From Hydrogenophaga taeniospiralis CCUG 15921 (GTDB taxonomy: Bacteria; Pseudomonadota; Gammaproteobacteria; Burkholderiales; Burkholderiaceae_C), in the NCBI RefSeq assembly GCF_001592305.1, contig NZ_BCWR01000001.1, positions 186,001 to 250,000 of the forward strand: 64,000 nucleotides of DNA, given 5' to 3'. Positions 9,530-17,572 of this stretch are shown here, one piece after another (position 1 is the first letter of the stretch; each line of letters opens with the position of its first letter). Under the pieces are notes generated by a model that did no database searches, was not told where the DNA came from, and was given only the letters and a program-made list of their open reading frames with translations. A program made the translations under genes and the position numbers.

Positions 9530-10213
9530 ATGCTGCTCACACTGCCCGACATCCTGTCCGCGAACGATCTGGCCGAGATCCAGGCCCTGCTGACCGACGC
9601 GCCCTGGGCCGACGGCCGCGACAGCGCCGGCCCGCAGGCGAGGACCGTGAAGAACAACCAGCAACTGCCGCACGACTGCGCCGCGGCGCAGCGCATCCGC
9701 CACCTCGTGCTCAGTGGTCTGGACCGTTCGGCCCTGTTCTTTTCCGCCGCGTTGCCGCTGCGCGTGTTCACGCCGCGCATCAACCGCTACGGCGGCGAGG
9801 CCAACACCTACGGCAACCACGTCGACAACAGCATCCGCATCAAGGCCGACACCGGCGAGCGCGTGCGCACCGACGTGTCGTGCACCGTGTTCCTCAACGA
9901 CCCCGACAGCTACGACGGCGGCGAGCTCACCGTGGCCGACACCTTTGGCACTCGCGGCGTGAAGCTGCCCGCGGGCCACGCCGTGCTCTACCCCGGCACC
10001 AGCCTGCACCAGGTGACGCCCGTCACGCGCGGACAGCGTGTGGCCTGCTTCTTCTGGGTGCAGAGCATGGTGCGCAGCGACGAACAGCGTCGCCTGCTTT
10101 ATGAACTGGACATGAGCCTGCTCGCACTGCGCCAGCAGCACGGCGAAACCGCCGAAACCACGGCCCTGACTGGCACGTACCACAACCTGCTGCGCATGTG
10201 GGCGGAAGTATGA
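9530..10213 (+). CDS. piuC: PKHD-type Fe(II)/2-oxoglutarate dioxygenase PiuC
   Basis: Cytosolic non-heme iron dioxygenase that accompanies Fiu/PiuA receptors; its exact substrate is not established. At 227 residues it has family length. The iron ligands are visible as His-x-Asp in NHVDNSIR and a distal His in LHQVTP; a downstream Arg in the TRGQR region fits 2-oxoglutarate binding. The ATG at 9530 gives the family N-terminus MLLTLPDIL. The stop overlaps the next gene (ATGA at 10210-10213). Confidence 0.93.
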   Translation: MLLTLPDILSANDLAEIQALLTDAPWADGRDSAGPQARTVKNNQQLPHDCAAAQRIRHLVLSGLDRSALFFSAALPLRVFTPRINRYGGEANTYGNHVDNSIRIKADTGERVRTDVSCTVFLNDPDSYDGGELTVADTFGTRGVKLPAGHAVLYPGTSLHQVTPVTRGQRVACFFWVQSMVRSDEQRRLLYELDMSLLALRQQHGETAETTALTGTYHNLLRMWAEV

Positions 10214-11463
10214 GGAAGCGCCCCCACGCTCCACCGCTACGCGGATCGTTGCCCCCCGAGAGGGCTGAGCCTGCCTTGGGGCGGCCCGGCGGCAGGCTCG
10301 GCGACCCCCACGCTCCGCCACTGCGCACGACGCTACCGGAGGGCCTGGTCAACCTCGCCGACCATGAGGCATTCGCCCGGACCGTGCTCTCCCCCCAGGC
10401 CGACGCTTACTTCAACGGCGGGGCCGCCGACGGGTTCACGCTGCGCGACAACGCACTGGCCTGGCAGCGCATCGCGCTGCTGCCCCGCGTGCTGCAACCC
10501 CTGGCGGGTGGACACACACGGGTCGAATTGCTGGGGCGCACGCTGGCGCATCCGATCCTGGTCGCCCCCATAGCCTACCAGCGGCTGGCCCATCCCCACG
10601 GCGAAGTGGCCACGGCGCTGGCCGCGGCCGTGCTGGGCGCGGGGCTGGTCCTGAGCACCCAGGCCAGCACGCCGCTGGAAGACGTGGCGCGTCTCGTGCT
10701 GGCCGAGAACGCTCGTGGACCGCTGTGGTTCCAGCTCTACCTGCAGGTCGACCGGGGCTTCACGCGCGAACTGGTGCATCGCGCCGAGGCGGCCGGCTAC
10801 GAGGCGCTGGTGCTCACGGTGGATGCGCCGGTCAACGGCGCACGCGACCGCGAACGGCGCGCCGGCTTCACATTGCCGCCCGGCATCTCGGCCGTCAACC
10901 TGCAGGGGCTGCGCAAGCCCGCCCCTGCAGCCCTGCAACCCGGCCAGAGCGCCCTGTTCGACGACCTGCTGACCCACGCCCCGACGTGGGACGACGTGGC
11001 CTGGCTGCGCTCCATCACCCGGCTGCCGGTGCTGCTCAAGGGCATCACCCACCCCGCTGACGCCCGGCTCGCGGTGGACGCTGGCGCGGCCGGCCTGATC
11101 GTGTCCAACCATGGCGGGCGCACGCTCGACACCATGCCCGCCACGGCCACCCTGCTGCCGGCGGTGGCGCAGGCGGTGGGCGGCGCTGTGCCGGTGCTGG
11201 TGGATGGCGGCATCCGCCGCGGCACCGATGTGCTCAAGGCCATCGCCCTGGGCGCCAGCGCCGTCCTGGTGGGCCGACCGGTGGTCCATGGCCTGGCCAA
11301 CGCCGGTGCCACGGGCGTGGCCCACGTGATCCGCCTGCTGCGCGACGAGCTGGAGATCGCGATGGCCTTGTGTGGCTGCGCGCGGCTGGACCAGGCCTCC
11401 CTGGCGCTGGCATCTGGTGGCCAGCGCCACGGGGAGACACGGGCCAGGTCGGATGCAGGTTGA
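10210..11463 (+). CDS. FMN-dependent alpha-hydroxyacid oxidase/dehydrogenase
   Basis: Member of the lactate/glycolate/mandelate oxidase family, which oxidises a 2-hydroxyacid to the 2-oxoacid using FMN. Signatures: [10 protein letters not shown] near the N-terminus, the [15 protein letters not shown] central strand, catalytic His/Arg in SNHGGRTLD, and the phosphate-binding [13 protein letters not shown] plus [11 protein letters not shown]. It is not clearly LldD or glycolate oxidase. The family part begins near [10 protein letters not shown] (about 10345). The roughly 40 residues before it are encoded by a GC-rich intergenic repeat, and no ATG, GTG or TTG lies between that repeat and the family domain. 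ATG 10210 overlaps the piuC stop. Confidence 0.88.
   Translation: MRKRPHAPPLRGSLPPERAEPALGRPGGRLGDPHAPPLRTTLPEGLVNLADHEAFARTVLSPQADAYFNGGAADGFTLRDNALAWQRIALLPRVLQPLAGGHTRVELLGRTLAHPILVAPIAYQRLAHPHGEVATALAAAVLGAGLVLSTQASTPLEDVARLVLAENARGPLWFQLYLQVDRGFTRELVHRAEAAGYEALVLTVDAPVNGARDRERRAGFTLPPGISAVNLQGLRKPAPAALQPGQSALFDDLLTHAPTWDDVAWLRSITRLPVLLKGITHPADARLAVDAGAAGLIVSNHGGRTLDTMPATATLLPAVAQAVGGAVPVLVDGGIRRGTDVLKAIALGASAVLVGRPVVHGLANAGATGVAHVIRLLRDELEIAMALCGCARLDQASLALASGGQRHGETRARSDAG
10219..10329 (+). repeat. Stop-proximal repeat, copy B (variant, translated)
   Basis: Two related GC-rich units (10219-10249 and 10300-10329, each with CCCCCACGCTCC) flank a perfect inverted repeat GAGCCTGCC / GGCAGGCTC. 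The element starts 5 bases after the piuC stop, in the same orientation to the upstream gene as the other copies. Unlike them it is read through as the N-terminus of the next gene. Confidence 0.65.
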
Positions 11464-11494
11464 TGCAAAAATCACCGAAAAATCACCCGAGAAA

Positions 11495-11524
11495 TTGCAA
11501 ATGCGACAGATTCGCATTTATAAT
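11495..11524 (+). promoter_or_regulatory. Promoter with embedded Fur box for the tonB operon
   Basis: TTGCAA (11495-11500), an 18-bp spacer and a perfect TATAAT (11519-11524) form a sigma-70 promoter. The spacer holds the palindrome AAATGCGA (11499-11506) / TCGCATTT (11512-11519), typical of beta/gammaproteobacterial Fur boxes. Iron-loaded Fur here would block RNA polymerase directly. Confidence 0.82.
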
Positions 11525-11554
11525 TCTTCCGTCGCACCCAACCCTCTGGAAAGG

Positions 11555-11641
11555 ATGATCATGGGCATCAGCATCTCCATCCTGGGCGGCAGCCTGCTGC
11601 TGATTCTGGGCGCGGCGTGGTGGGTCCTGCGGCAAAAATGA
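11555..11641 (+). CDS. 28-residue hydrophobic micropeptide in the tonB operon leader
   Basis: ATG at 11555 follows GGAAAGG and opens a 28-codon frame: a short N-terminus (MIMGIS), one continuous hydrophobic segment (ISILGGSLLLILGAAWWVL) and a basic RQK end. This fits a single-span inner-membrane peptide. It is the first frame after the Fur-controlled promoter and ends 64 bp before tonB. I do not recognise the family. A longer frame in the same phase (from 11372) overlaps the upstream oxidase gene and is less credible. It could be a leader with no product function, but the ribosome site and membrane pattern favour translation. Confidence 0.5.
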   Translation: MIMGISISILGGSLLLILGAAWWVLRQK

Positions 11642-11705
11642 GCCGCCGCCCACCGCAGCCATCCGACATACCGCCATTCCTTCGGCAACCCCTCACGCCT
11701 ACACT

Positions 11706-12434
11706 ATGAGTTTCGCCAGCGCAGCCCTTGCGCTCCCTTCTTCAGGGCCCTTGCCGGCCCCGAACAGCGTTCCCCGAATGAACCGTCGCCTGTTCATCGT
11801 GATGGCCGTGATCGGCTTTCATGTGCTGGGCCTGTGGGCCCTGCAGGCCGGCCTGCTTCGGCGCGCGGTGGAACTCGTGATCCCGGTGAACGTGATGGCC
11901 GAGTTCATTGAAGCACCGCAGCCGCAGGCCACGCCGGCCCCGCCACAACCCGAGCCCCGACCCGAGCCGGTGCAGAAACTGCGCCCGGCACCCCAGCCGC
12001 GCCCTCAACCCGTGGCCATCGCCGAGCCCACACCTGCCCCCGAGGCCCCCGCCGGCACCTCCGAGCCGCCCCCGCCGGCCGAACCGCTCACGGCCGCGAT
12101 GAGCCAGATCGAAGCGCCGCCCGCACCGCCCGCGCCACCTCCGCCGCCCAAGATCGAACTGCCGTTGTCCGATGCGGCCTACCTGCATAACCCTAAGCCA
12201 GCATACCCAGCACTATCCAACCGCCTGGGAGAGCAAGGCACCGTCCGGATCCGGGCCTACATTGAAGTGGATGGCACTGCCAGCAAGGCCGAGATACTCA
12301 AGTCCAGCGGCTATGCGCGACTTGACCAGGCCGCGCTGAAGGCCGCGCTCAAGTGGCGTTATGTACCGGGCAAACGCGCAGGCGTGCCCGAAGCCATGTG
12401 GGTCAACGTCCCAATGAGCTTCGGCCTCGATTAA
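11706..12434 (+). CDS. tonB: Energy transducer TonB
   Basis: Inner-membrane-anchored periplasmic protein that carries energy from ExbB-ExbD to outer-membrane receptors. It has 242 residues, with a single N-terminal membrane segment (about 29-50, RLFIVMAVIGFHVLGLWAL), a long Pro/Glu/Ala-rich periplasm-spanning stretch (about 68-155) and the C-terminal TonB domain (YPALSNRLGEQGTV, then LKWRYVP). An internal ATG at 11778 (MNRRLF) would give the more usual short cytosolic tail; neither start has a strong ribosome site. It heads tonB-exbB-exbD-hemP behind a Fur box. Confidence 0.93.
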   Translation: MSFASAALALPSSGPLPAPNSVPRMNRRLFIVMAVIGFHVLGLWALQAGLLRRAVELVIPVNVMAEFIEAPQPQATPAPPQPEPRPEPVQKLRPAPQPRPQPVAIAEPTPAPEAPAGTSEPPPPAEPLTAAMSQIEAPPAPPAPPPPPKIELPLSDAAYLHNPKPAYPALSNRLGEQGTVRIRAYIEVDGTASKAEILKSSGYARLDQAALKAALKWRYVPGKRAGVPEAMWVNVPMSFGLD

Positions 12435-12474
12435 CCGTCCCACCCTCACCGACTCTCACTGGACCTTCCCGCTC

Positions 12475-13209
12475 ATGGACACCTCTCTCACCTCCACCGG
12501 CCTCGCCCACGTCTGGACCCAGGGCGACGCCGTCACCCGCACCGTGGCCCTGGTGCTGCTGACCATGTCGCTGGCCACCTGGATCATCGTCCTGTGGAAG
12601 GCGCTGGACCAGCGCGCCCAACGCGCCCAGGCCAAGGGCGTGGAAGGCTTCTGGCACAGCGCAGACTTCGCCGAAGGCCTGGACAAGCTCGGCACTACCG
12701 AGGGCAACCCGTTTCGCGCCGTGGCGCTCGAAGGCCGTGAGGCGGCGCGCCACATCCTGCACAAGGACGGTCGCCCCGGAACGCAGCTGCACGACAGCCT
12801 GGACGTGAGCGACTGGGTCGAACGCTGCCTGCGCAAGAGCGTGGACGACCACCAGGCGCGTGCGCAGAGTGGTCTGTCGGTGCTGGCCTCGGTGGCCTCC
12901 ACCGCGCCCTTCGTGGGACTGTTCGGCACCGTCTGGGGCATCTACCACGCGCTGCTGGGCATCGGCGCGGCCGGCCAGGTCAGCATCGACCAGGTGGCCG
13001 GGCCGATCGGCGAGGCACTGATCATGACCGCGCTGGGCCTGCTGGTGGCCATTCCCGCCGTGCTGGGCTACAACGCGCTGGTGCGCGGCAACAAGGGCAT
13101 TTCGCACCAGCTCAACCGTTTCGCGCACGACCTGCACGCCTACTTCGTCACCGGCGCCCGCGTCAGCCTCAGCGGCGACGCCAAGGTGCTGCCGATGAAA
13201 AAGGCCTGA
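12475..13209 (+). CDS. exbB: TonB-system proton channel protein ExbB
   Basis: MotA/TolQ/ExbB family inner-membrane protein of 244 residues with three predicted membrane segments (about 22-45, 135-160, 180-205). The family region STAPFVGLFGTVWGIYHAL and the following IGEALIMTALGLLVAIPAV are clear. With ExbD it forms the proton-driven motor that energises TonB. It lies 40 bp after tonB and 17 bp before exbD. Confidence 0.95.
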   Translation: MDTSLTSTGLAHVWTQGDAVTRTVALVLLTMSLATWIIVLWKALDQRAQRAQAKGVEGFWHSADFAEGLDKLGTTEGNPFRAVALEGREAARHILHKDGRPGTQLHDSLDVSDWVERCLRKSVDDHQARAQSGLSVLASVASTAPFVGLFGTVWGIYHALLGIGAAGQVSIDQVAGPIGEALIMTALGLLVAIPAVLGYNALVRGNKGISHQLNRFAHDLHAYFVTGARVSLSGDAKVLPMKKA

Positions 13210-13226
13210 GAGGCGGAAAGCACACC

Positions 13227-13646
13227 ATGGCCATCGGAACCCAGGACGACAGCGACGAGATGCTCAGCGAGATCAACATGATCCCGTTCATCGACGTCAT
13301 GCTGGTGCTGCTCATCATCTTCATCATCACCGTGCCGGTGATCAAACACGCGGTGAACGTGGACCTGCCGCGCGCCAGCAACGAGAAAGTGCTGGACAAG
13401 CCAGAGAACATCCGCCTCTCGGTGGACGCCGACGGCCTCTACTACTGGAACGATGCGCGCGTGGAAGACGCCGATTTCGAACGGCGTCTGGGTGTTGCCG
13501 CGGCCCAGCAACCGCAGCCCGAACTGCACATCCGTGGCGACAAGGCGGTGCGCTACGAGCGCGTGGCCCTGGCCCTGGCCGCAGCCCAGCGCGCCGGTAT
13601 GCGCAAGATCGGTTTCATCACCGAGCCGACCACGGCGTCCCCCTGA
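13227..13646 (+). CDS. exbD: TonB-system protein ExbD
   Basis: 139-residue ExbD/TolR family protein with one membrane segment near the N-terminus. The proton-carrying aspartate is Asp23 in NMIPFIDVMLVLLIIFIIT. The periplasmic domain follows, ending in the RVALALAAAQRAGMRKIGFIT strand-helix pattern. It partners ExbB and TonB in the same operon. Confidence 0.95.
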   Translation: MAIGTQDDSDEMLSEINMIPFIDVMLVLLIIFIITVPVIKHAVNVDLPRASNEKVLDKPENIRLSVDADGLYYWNDARVEDADFERRLGVAAAQQPQPELHIRGDKAVRYERVALALAAAQRAGMRKIGFITEPTTASP

Positions 13647-13683
13647 GCCCGGCCCCCCAGCCAACCCACCCAAGGAACACGCC

Positions 13684-13884
13684 ATGAGCAGCCCACCCAG
13701 CCCCCAGACCCGCCCGCAGTCTTCGGCCGTGCCCGACCTTGCCGCGATCCAGACCGATGCGGCGCAGCCCGTACTCGCCAGCCAGGATGTGCTGCGTGGC
13801 CACAAAGCAGTCGCCATCAGCCACAACGGCGCGCTCTACCGGTTGCAGACCACCCGCCAGGGCAAGCTCATCCTGACCAAATGA
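13684..13884 (+). CDS. hemP: Hemin uptake protein HemP
   Basis: 66-residue small protein with the HemP signature in its second half: GHKAVAISHNG, then YRLQTTRQGKLILTK at the C-terminus. Ribosome site AAGGA precedes the ATG. In Burkholderiales HemP is an iron-regulated factor needed for heme uptake and has been described as an activator of heme receptor genes. Its position as last gene of the tonB operon fits that role; no heme receptor lies in this window. Confidence 0.92.
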   Translation: MSSPPSPQTRPQSSAVPDLAAIQTDAAQPVLASQDVLRGHKAVAISHNGALYRLQTTRQGKLILTK

Positions 13885-13942
13885 ACGCGCGGGGCATGGC
13901 CGCACAGCGCACTGAACAGAACCTCTCTTTTTCATCGTGGGG

Positions 13943-13979
13943 CGACGCGGGGATTTCAACTTCCCAGCGCGTCGTTTTT
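13943..13979 (+). terminator. Terminator of the tonB-exbBD-hemP operon
   Basis: CGACGCG / CGCGTCG stem (13943-13949 with 13968-13974), extended by GGG/CCC pairing inside, followed by TTTTT. It lies about 60 bases after the hemP stop. Confidence 0.85.
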
Positions 13980-14078
13980 AGCCAGCCAGGGAAGCACCGC
14001 TTCCGATAGCCAGGCTTTTTTTTCCCGCTTGACCCATTTGCGCAGCCGAGGAATCCCCTCCGGCGCGCGACGATCCAA

Positions 14079-14160
14079 CCCAGAACGCGGCGGAACCGGC
14101 TCTGCCAGGACGCATCGCGTTGCCCCCTTGAGGGGGTCGCGCGCAGCGCGGCAGGGGTGG
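14079..14160 (-). repeat. Stop-proximal palindromic repeat, copy C
   Basis: Begins 4 bases past the stop of the GlcG-family gene. In that gene's direction: CCACCCCTGCCGCGCTGCG, then CCCCCTCAAGGGGG, then GGCAGAGCCGGTTCCGCC. Between it and the hemP-side terminator (13980-14078) I see only a 98-codon minus frame that reads through the repeat. Confidence 0.8.
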
Positions 14161-14164
14161 ACCT

Positions 14165-14572
14165 TTACAAACCCAAAGCGGCAATGCCCGCGCGGGCGAT
14201 CTGCGCGTCTTCGGAGGACTTCACGCCACTCACACCCACCGCGCCAATGCACTGGCCGTCCTTCATGACCGGCACACCGCCTTCGAGCATGCCCGCCACC
14301 ACTGGCGCGCTCAGGAACGACACCCGCCCCTGGTTGATCACGTCTTCGTAAACCTTGCTCTCACGCCGCCCCAGCGCCGCTGTGTGGGCCTTGGCCGGTG
14401 CAATGTGCGAAGAGATGGCGGGTGCGCCGTCCAGGCGCTGCAGCCACAGCAGATGGCCGCCGTCATCGACGATGGCGAAAGTGACGGCCCAGTTGTTTTT
14501 CAACGCTTCGGCCTCGGCCGCCGCCGCAATGAGTTTGACGTCGGCGAGTTCGAGCACGGCTTTGGTTTTCAT
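14165..14572 (-). CDS. GlcG/HbpS family protein (DUF336)
   Basis: 135-residue cytosolic protein of the GlcG/HbpS fold. Family features: an AAAAEAEALKNNWAVTFAIVD start, GGHLLWLQRLDGAP, and the glycine-rich end GGVPVMKDGQCIGAVGVSG. Relatives occur with glycolate and other hydroxyacid catabolic genes (GlcG) or bind heme and act as redox sensors (HbpS). Here it stands alone next to an iron/heme operon and 3 kb from an alpha-hydroxyacid oxidase, so either context is possible. Confidence 0.85.
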   Translation of the reverse strand: MKTKAVLELADVKLIAAAAEAEALKNNWAVTFAIVDDGGHLLWLQRLDGAPAISSHIAPAKAHTAALGRRESKVYEDVINQGRVSFLSAPVVAGMLEGGVPVMKDGQCIGAVGVSGVKSSEDAQIARAGIAALGL

Positions 14573-14746
14573 GAACTATTACCCCGATTAAGGTCTCTGA
14601 TGAAGGATTGCAGGCGCCAAGCTTAAACGCTCAGGCGCCAGGAGGCCGGGATGGCCTCTACCCTCTTATATGGGAACCCGGCGTGGCGAGTGCCCCTATC
14701 AAAGATGTGGGATCACCCGGCCATCAGCCCACGAATCCCGGCGGCC

Positions 14747-14791
14747 TACAATGCAACACACGCGTTGGCCCCTTGTCTGCAAGGGGCCAAC
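14747..14791 (+). promoter_or_regulatory. -10 element and 5'-UTR hairpin of the Bax-inhibitor gene
   Basis: TACAAT at 14747-14752 would start transcription near 14759. A perfect 11-bp hairpin follows at once (GTTGGCCCCTT 14764-14774, loop GTCTGC, AAGGGGCCAAC 14781-14791). No U-run follows, so it looks like a structured 5' end rather than a terminator. No clear -35 element is visible. Confidence 0.5.
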
Positions 14792-14831
14792 AACCAGACC
14801 AACGAGTCAGATGATGAAGGAGCTCACCACC

Positions 14832-15527
14832 ATGACCGACCACACGCAAACCAGCGGCCGCTTCGGCACCGCCGTTTCCTCCGATGCGCTGCGCAACCGC
14901 GTGATGCGCAACACCTACTGGCTGCTCGCGCTGTCCATGCTGCCCACCGTGCTGGGAGCCTGGATCGGCGTGCAGACCGGCATCACCGCCAGCCTGACCG
15001 GCGGCCTGGGCCTGATCGTCTTCCTCGGCGGTGCCTTCGGCTTCATGTTCGCGATCGAAAAGACCAAGAACTCGGCCGCCGGCGTGCCGGTGCTGCTGGC
15101 CTTCACATTCTTCATGGGCCTGATGCTCTCGCGCATGCTCGCCGCCGTGCTGGGCTTCAGCAACGGCTCCAGCCTGATCATGACGGCTTTCGGCGGCACG
15201 GCCGGCGTGTTCCTGGTCATGGCCAACCTCTCGACCGTGATCAAGCGCGACCTCTCCGGCATGGGCAAGTGGCTGTTTGTCGGCGCACTGGCCATCATGG
15301 TAGGCGCCATCATCAACGTCTTCGTGGGCAGCACGGCCGGCATGGCCGCCATCGCCACCCTGGCCATCGTGGTGTTCAGCATGTACCTGCTGTACGACCT
15401 CAAGCGCATCGTGGACGGCGGCGAAACCAACTACATCAGCGCCACGCTGGGCCTGTACCTGAGCCTGTTCAACATCTTCCAGAGCCTGCTGGCCCTGTTG
15501 GGGATCTTTGGCGGCGAACGCGACTGA
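14832..15527 (+). CDS. Bax inhibitor-1/YccA family membrane protein
   Basis: 231-residue polytopic inner-membrane protein with about seven hydrophobic segments and the family end LYDLKRIVDGGETNYISATLG...LFNIFQSLLALLGI. Relatives include YccA, which binds the FtsH protease, and YbhL; calcium-leak activity is known for some bacterial members. The ATG at 14832 is preceded by AAGGAG at a 9-base distance; upstream in-frame starts lack this. It is monocistronic, between its own promoter and a terminator. Confidence 0.92.
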   Translation: MTDHTQTSGRFGTAVSSDALRNRVMRNTYWLLALSMLPTVLGAWIGVQTGITASLTGGLGLIVFLGGAFGFMFAIEKTKNSAAGVPVLLAFTFFMGLMLSRMLAAVLGFSNGSSLIMTAFGGTAGVFLVMANLSTVIKRDLSGMGKWLFVGALAIMVGAIINVFVGSTAGMAAIATLAIVVFSMYLLYDLKRIVDGGETNYISATLGLYLSLFNIFQSLLALLGIFGGERD

Positions 15528-15547
15528 GCAGATCGGCTCACCCAGGG

Positions 15548-15570
15548 AAAAGGACCTTCGGATCCTTTTT
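15548..15570 (+). terminator. Terminator after the Bax-inhibitor gene
   Basis: AAAAGGA / TCCTTTT stem-loop running into TTTTTCTTT, 20 bases after the stop. Confidence 0.7.
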
Positions 15571-15670
15571 CTTTGCCTGTGCGATGCCAGGCACGGTGCG
15601 GGCGCCGGGTGCGGGCATCAAGTTCGGTGAAAAAACGCCGAAAGAACCTTCAAACCCCACCCGAACCATC

Positions 15671-16027
15671 ATGCGACACACCGCCCTCACCCTTGGACTG
15701 CTGATCATGGCCAGCCTGCTGGCCGGCTGCGACGCGCTGGGCATTGAAACCGCGACCCAGGTGAACGCCCGCAAGGAAGCCGAGGCCCGGGCCATCGGCA
15801 GCGCCTGCCGCTACGCGGTGCGTGGCATCGAAGAGTGTTTTGCCAGCAACCCCAAGGCCGGCAAGGCCGCGGTCTTTGCCGGCTGGAAGGACATGGACCA
15901 GTACATGCGCGACAACGCGGTCGTCGGCATGCCGAACACGCCCGGCCCCTCGCGCGCCGAACCGGAAGTGATCGAAGAGATCGAGACCCCGTCCAACAAG
16001 GCAGCCCCCCGCTCGCGCAACTCCTGA
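15671..16027 (+). CDS. Small predicted lipoprotein
   Basis: 118-residue protein with a type II signal peptide: MRHTALTLGLLIMASLLAGC, lipidated Cys20. The mature part is short and charged, has a Cys pair (Cys at SACRY and EECFAS) that could form a disulfide, and ends in a disordered Pro/Ser/Arg tail. I do not recognise the family. It is convergent with rlmD, with 26 bp between the stops. Confidence 0.72.
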   Translation: MRHTALTLGLLIMASLLAGCDALGIETATQVNARKEAEARAIGSACRYAVRGIEECFASNPKAGKAAVFAGWKDMDQYMRDNAVVGMPNTPGPSRAEPEVIEEIETPSNKAAPRSRNS

Positions 16028-16053
16028 AGCGAGCGGGCAACGCTCAGCGGCTC

Positions 16054-17535
16054 TCAGCCCGCAGGCGACGTGTCCGTGTCCGACGGGTTGGCGGCGTCCA
16101 GTTCGAACACCGCCATGCTCTCCACGTGCGCGGTGTGCGGGAACATGTTCACCACGCCTGCGGCCAGACAACGGTAGCCGGCCTGGTGCACCATCAGCCC
16201 GGCGTCGCGTGCCAGCGTGGCAGGGTTGCAACTCACGTAGACGATGCGTCGCGGGGGCGTCCAGCCGCCACGCAGTTCGGGCTGCTGGTGCAGGTCGGCC
16301 AGCGCCTTGGCGAGCGCGAATGCGCCCTCGCGTGGGGGGTCGACCAGCCACTTGTCGGCCACGCCATCGGCCACCAGCTGGGCCGGCGTCATCTCGAACA
16401 GATTGCGCGCCACGAAGCGGGTGGGCGCCAGCGGCTTGCTGCGCCCGGCCTGGTTGCCGGCCAGGTTGTCGCGGGAACGGGCCACCAGCGTTTCGCTGCC
16501 TTCGATGCCCAGCACCTCGCCCGCCTGGGTGGCAATGGGCAGGGTGAAATTTCCCAGGCCACAGAACCAGTCGATCACGCGCTCGTGTTTCCGTGCCTCC
16601 AGCAAGCGCAGCGCACGGGTCACCAGCACGCGGTTGATGTGGGGGTTGACCTGGGTGAAATCGGTGGGCTTGAACGGCATGGTGATGCCGAAATCGGGCA
16701 ATGCATACGACAACAGGGGACCGCCCTCGTCCAGCAGTTTCACCGTGTCGGGACCCTTGGCCTGCAACCACCACTGCACGCCGTGTTGCGCGCCAAAAGC
16801 GCGCAGCCGGGACACATCGTCTTCGGACAAGGGCTCCAGGTGGCGCAGAACCAACGCCGTGACCTCGTCGCCACAGGCCAGCTCGATCTGCGGGCAGGTC
16901 TCGCGCGCATCCATGCCGAAGATCAGCTCACGCAGCGGCATCATCATCGCGCTCACGTGCGGCGGCAGCACGGGGCAGACCTGCATGTCCGCCACATAGC
17001 GGCTCTTGCGCTCATGAAAACCGATCAGCACCTCGCCCTTCTTGTGCACGAAACGCACCGACAGGCGAGCACGGTAGCGGTAGCCCCAGGCCGGGCCTTC
17101 GATGGGGCGCAGCATGGTCTGCGCCTTGACCTTGCCCAGGTGCCAGAGGTTGTCTTCCAGCACGCGCTGTTTGATGGCCACCTGGGCGCCCTCGTGCAGG
17201 TGCTGCATCTTGCAGCCACCACAGGCGCCGGCGTGCAAGCCGAAGTGCGGGCATCCCGGGCGCACGCGCTGCGAGGATTCGCGGTGGATGGCGGTGACGA
17301 CACCCGCTTCCCAGTTGTTCTTCTTGCGGTGCACACTGGTGCTGACCACTTCAAAAGGCAAGGCGCCTTCGATGAAGACGACTTTGCCGTCCGGGCGGCG
17401 GGCAATGCCCTGGGCATCGATGTCGAGGGATTCCACCGCCAGCCAGCCCTCGGGCAGAGAGGCGTTGGCGGTGGCGGGCGCGTCGTCGCGCGCGGTGGTG
17501 AGCAGGCTGTTTTCGTGGGCGAGGGGTGCGGTCAT
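16054..17535 (-). CDS. rlmD: 23S rRNA (uracil-1939-C5)-methyltransferase RlmD
   Basis: SAM-dependent RNA m5U methyltransferase (RumA/TrmA family), 493 residues. An N-terminal TRAM-like region is followed by a Cys cluster for an iron-sulfur site ([13 protein letters not shown], and Cys in MQVCPVLP), the SAM-binding motif [12 protein letters not shown], the catalytic loop [11 protein letters not shown] with nucleophilic Cys, and the base Glu in [10 protein letters not shown]. It follows the exonuclease gene by 37 bp. In related bacteria it sits beyond surE-pcm-nlpD-rpoS. Confidence 0.94.
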   Translation of the reverse strand: MTAPLAHENSLLTTARDDAPATANASLPEGWLAVESLDIDAQGIARRPDGKVVFIEGALPFEVVSTSVHRKKNNWEAGVVTAIHRESSQRVRPGCPHFGLHAGACGGCKMQHLHEGAQVAIKQRVLEDNLWHLGKVKAQTMLRPIEGPAWGYRYRARLSVRFVHKKGEVLIGFHERKSRYVADMQVCPVLPPHVSAMMMPLRELIFGMDARETCPQIELACGDEVTALVLRHLEPLSEDDVSRLRAFGAQHGVQWWLQAKGPDTVKLLDEGGPLLSYALPDFGITMPFKPTDFTQVNPHINRVLVTRALRLLEARKHERVIDWFCGLGNFTLPIATQAGEVLGIEGSETLVARSRDNLAGNQAGRSKPLAPTRFVARNLFEMTPAQLVADGVADKWLVDPPREGAFALAKALADLHQQPELRGGWTPPRRIVYVSCNPATLARDAGLMVHQAGYRCLAAGVVNMFPHTAHVESMAVFELDAANPSDTDTSPAG

Positions 17536-17572
17536 TCTCCGATTGTCTCAGGACACGAGACGCGATACCGCT

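Noticed and set aside
11372..11641. 89-codon version of the leader micropeptide
   Set aside because: Its first 60 codons overlap the oxidase gene and the Fur promoter; only the last 28 codons follow a ribosome site.
13956..14252. 98-codon minus-strand frame ending in a WVKREKKAWLSEAVLPWL stretch
   Set aside because: It overlaps the GlcG-family gene and reads through repeat copy C. The tail looks protein-like and could be a gene remnant, but there is no start signal or recognised family.
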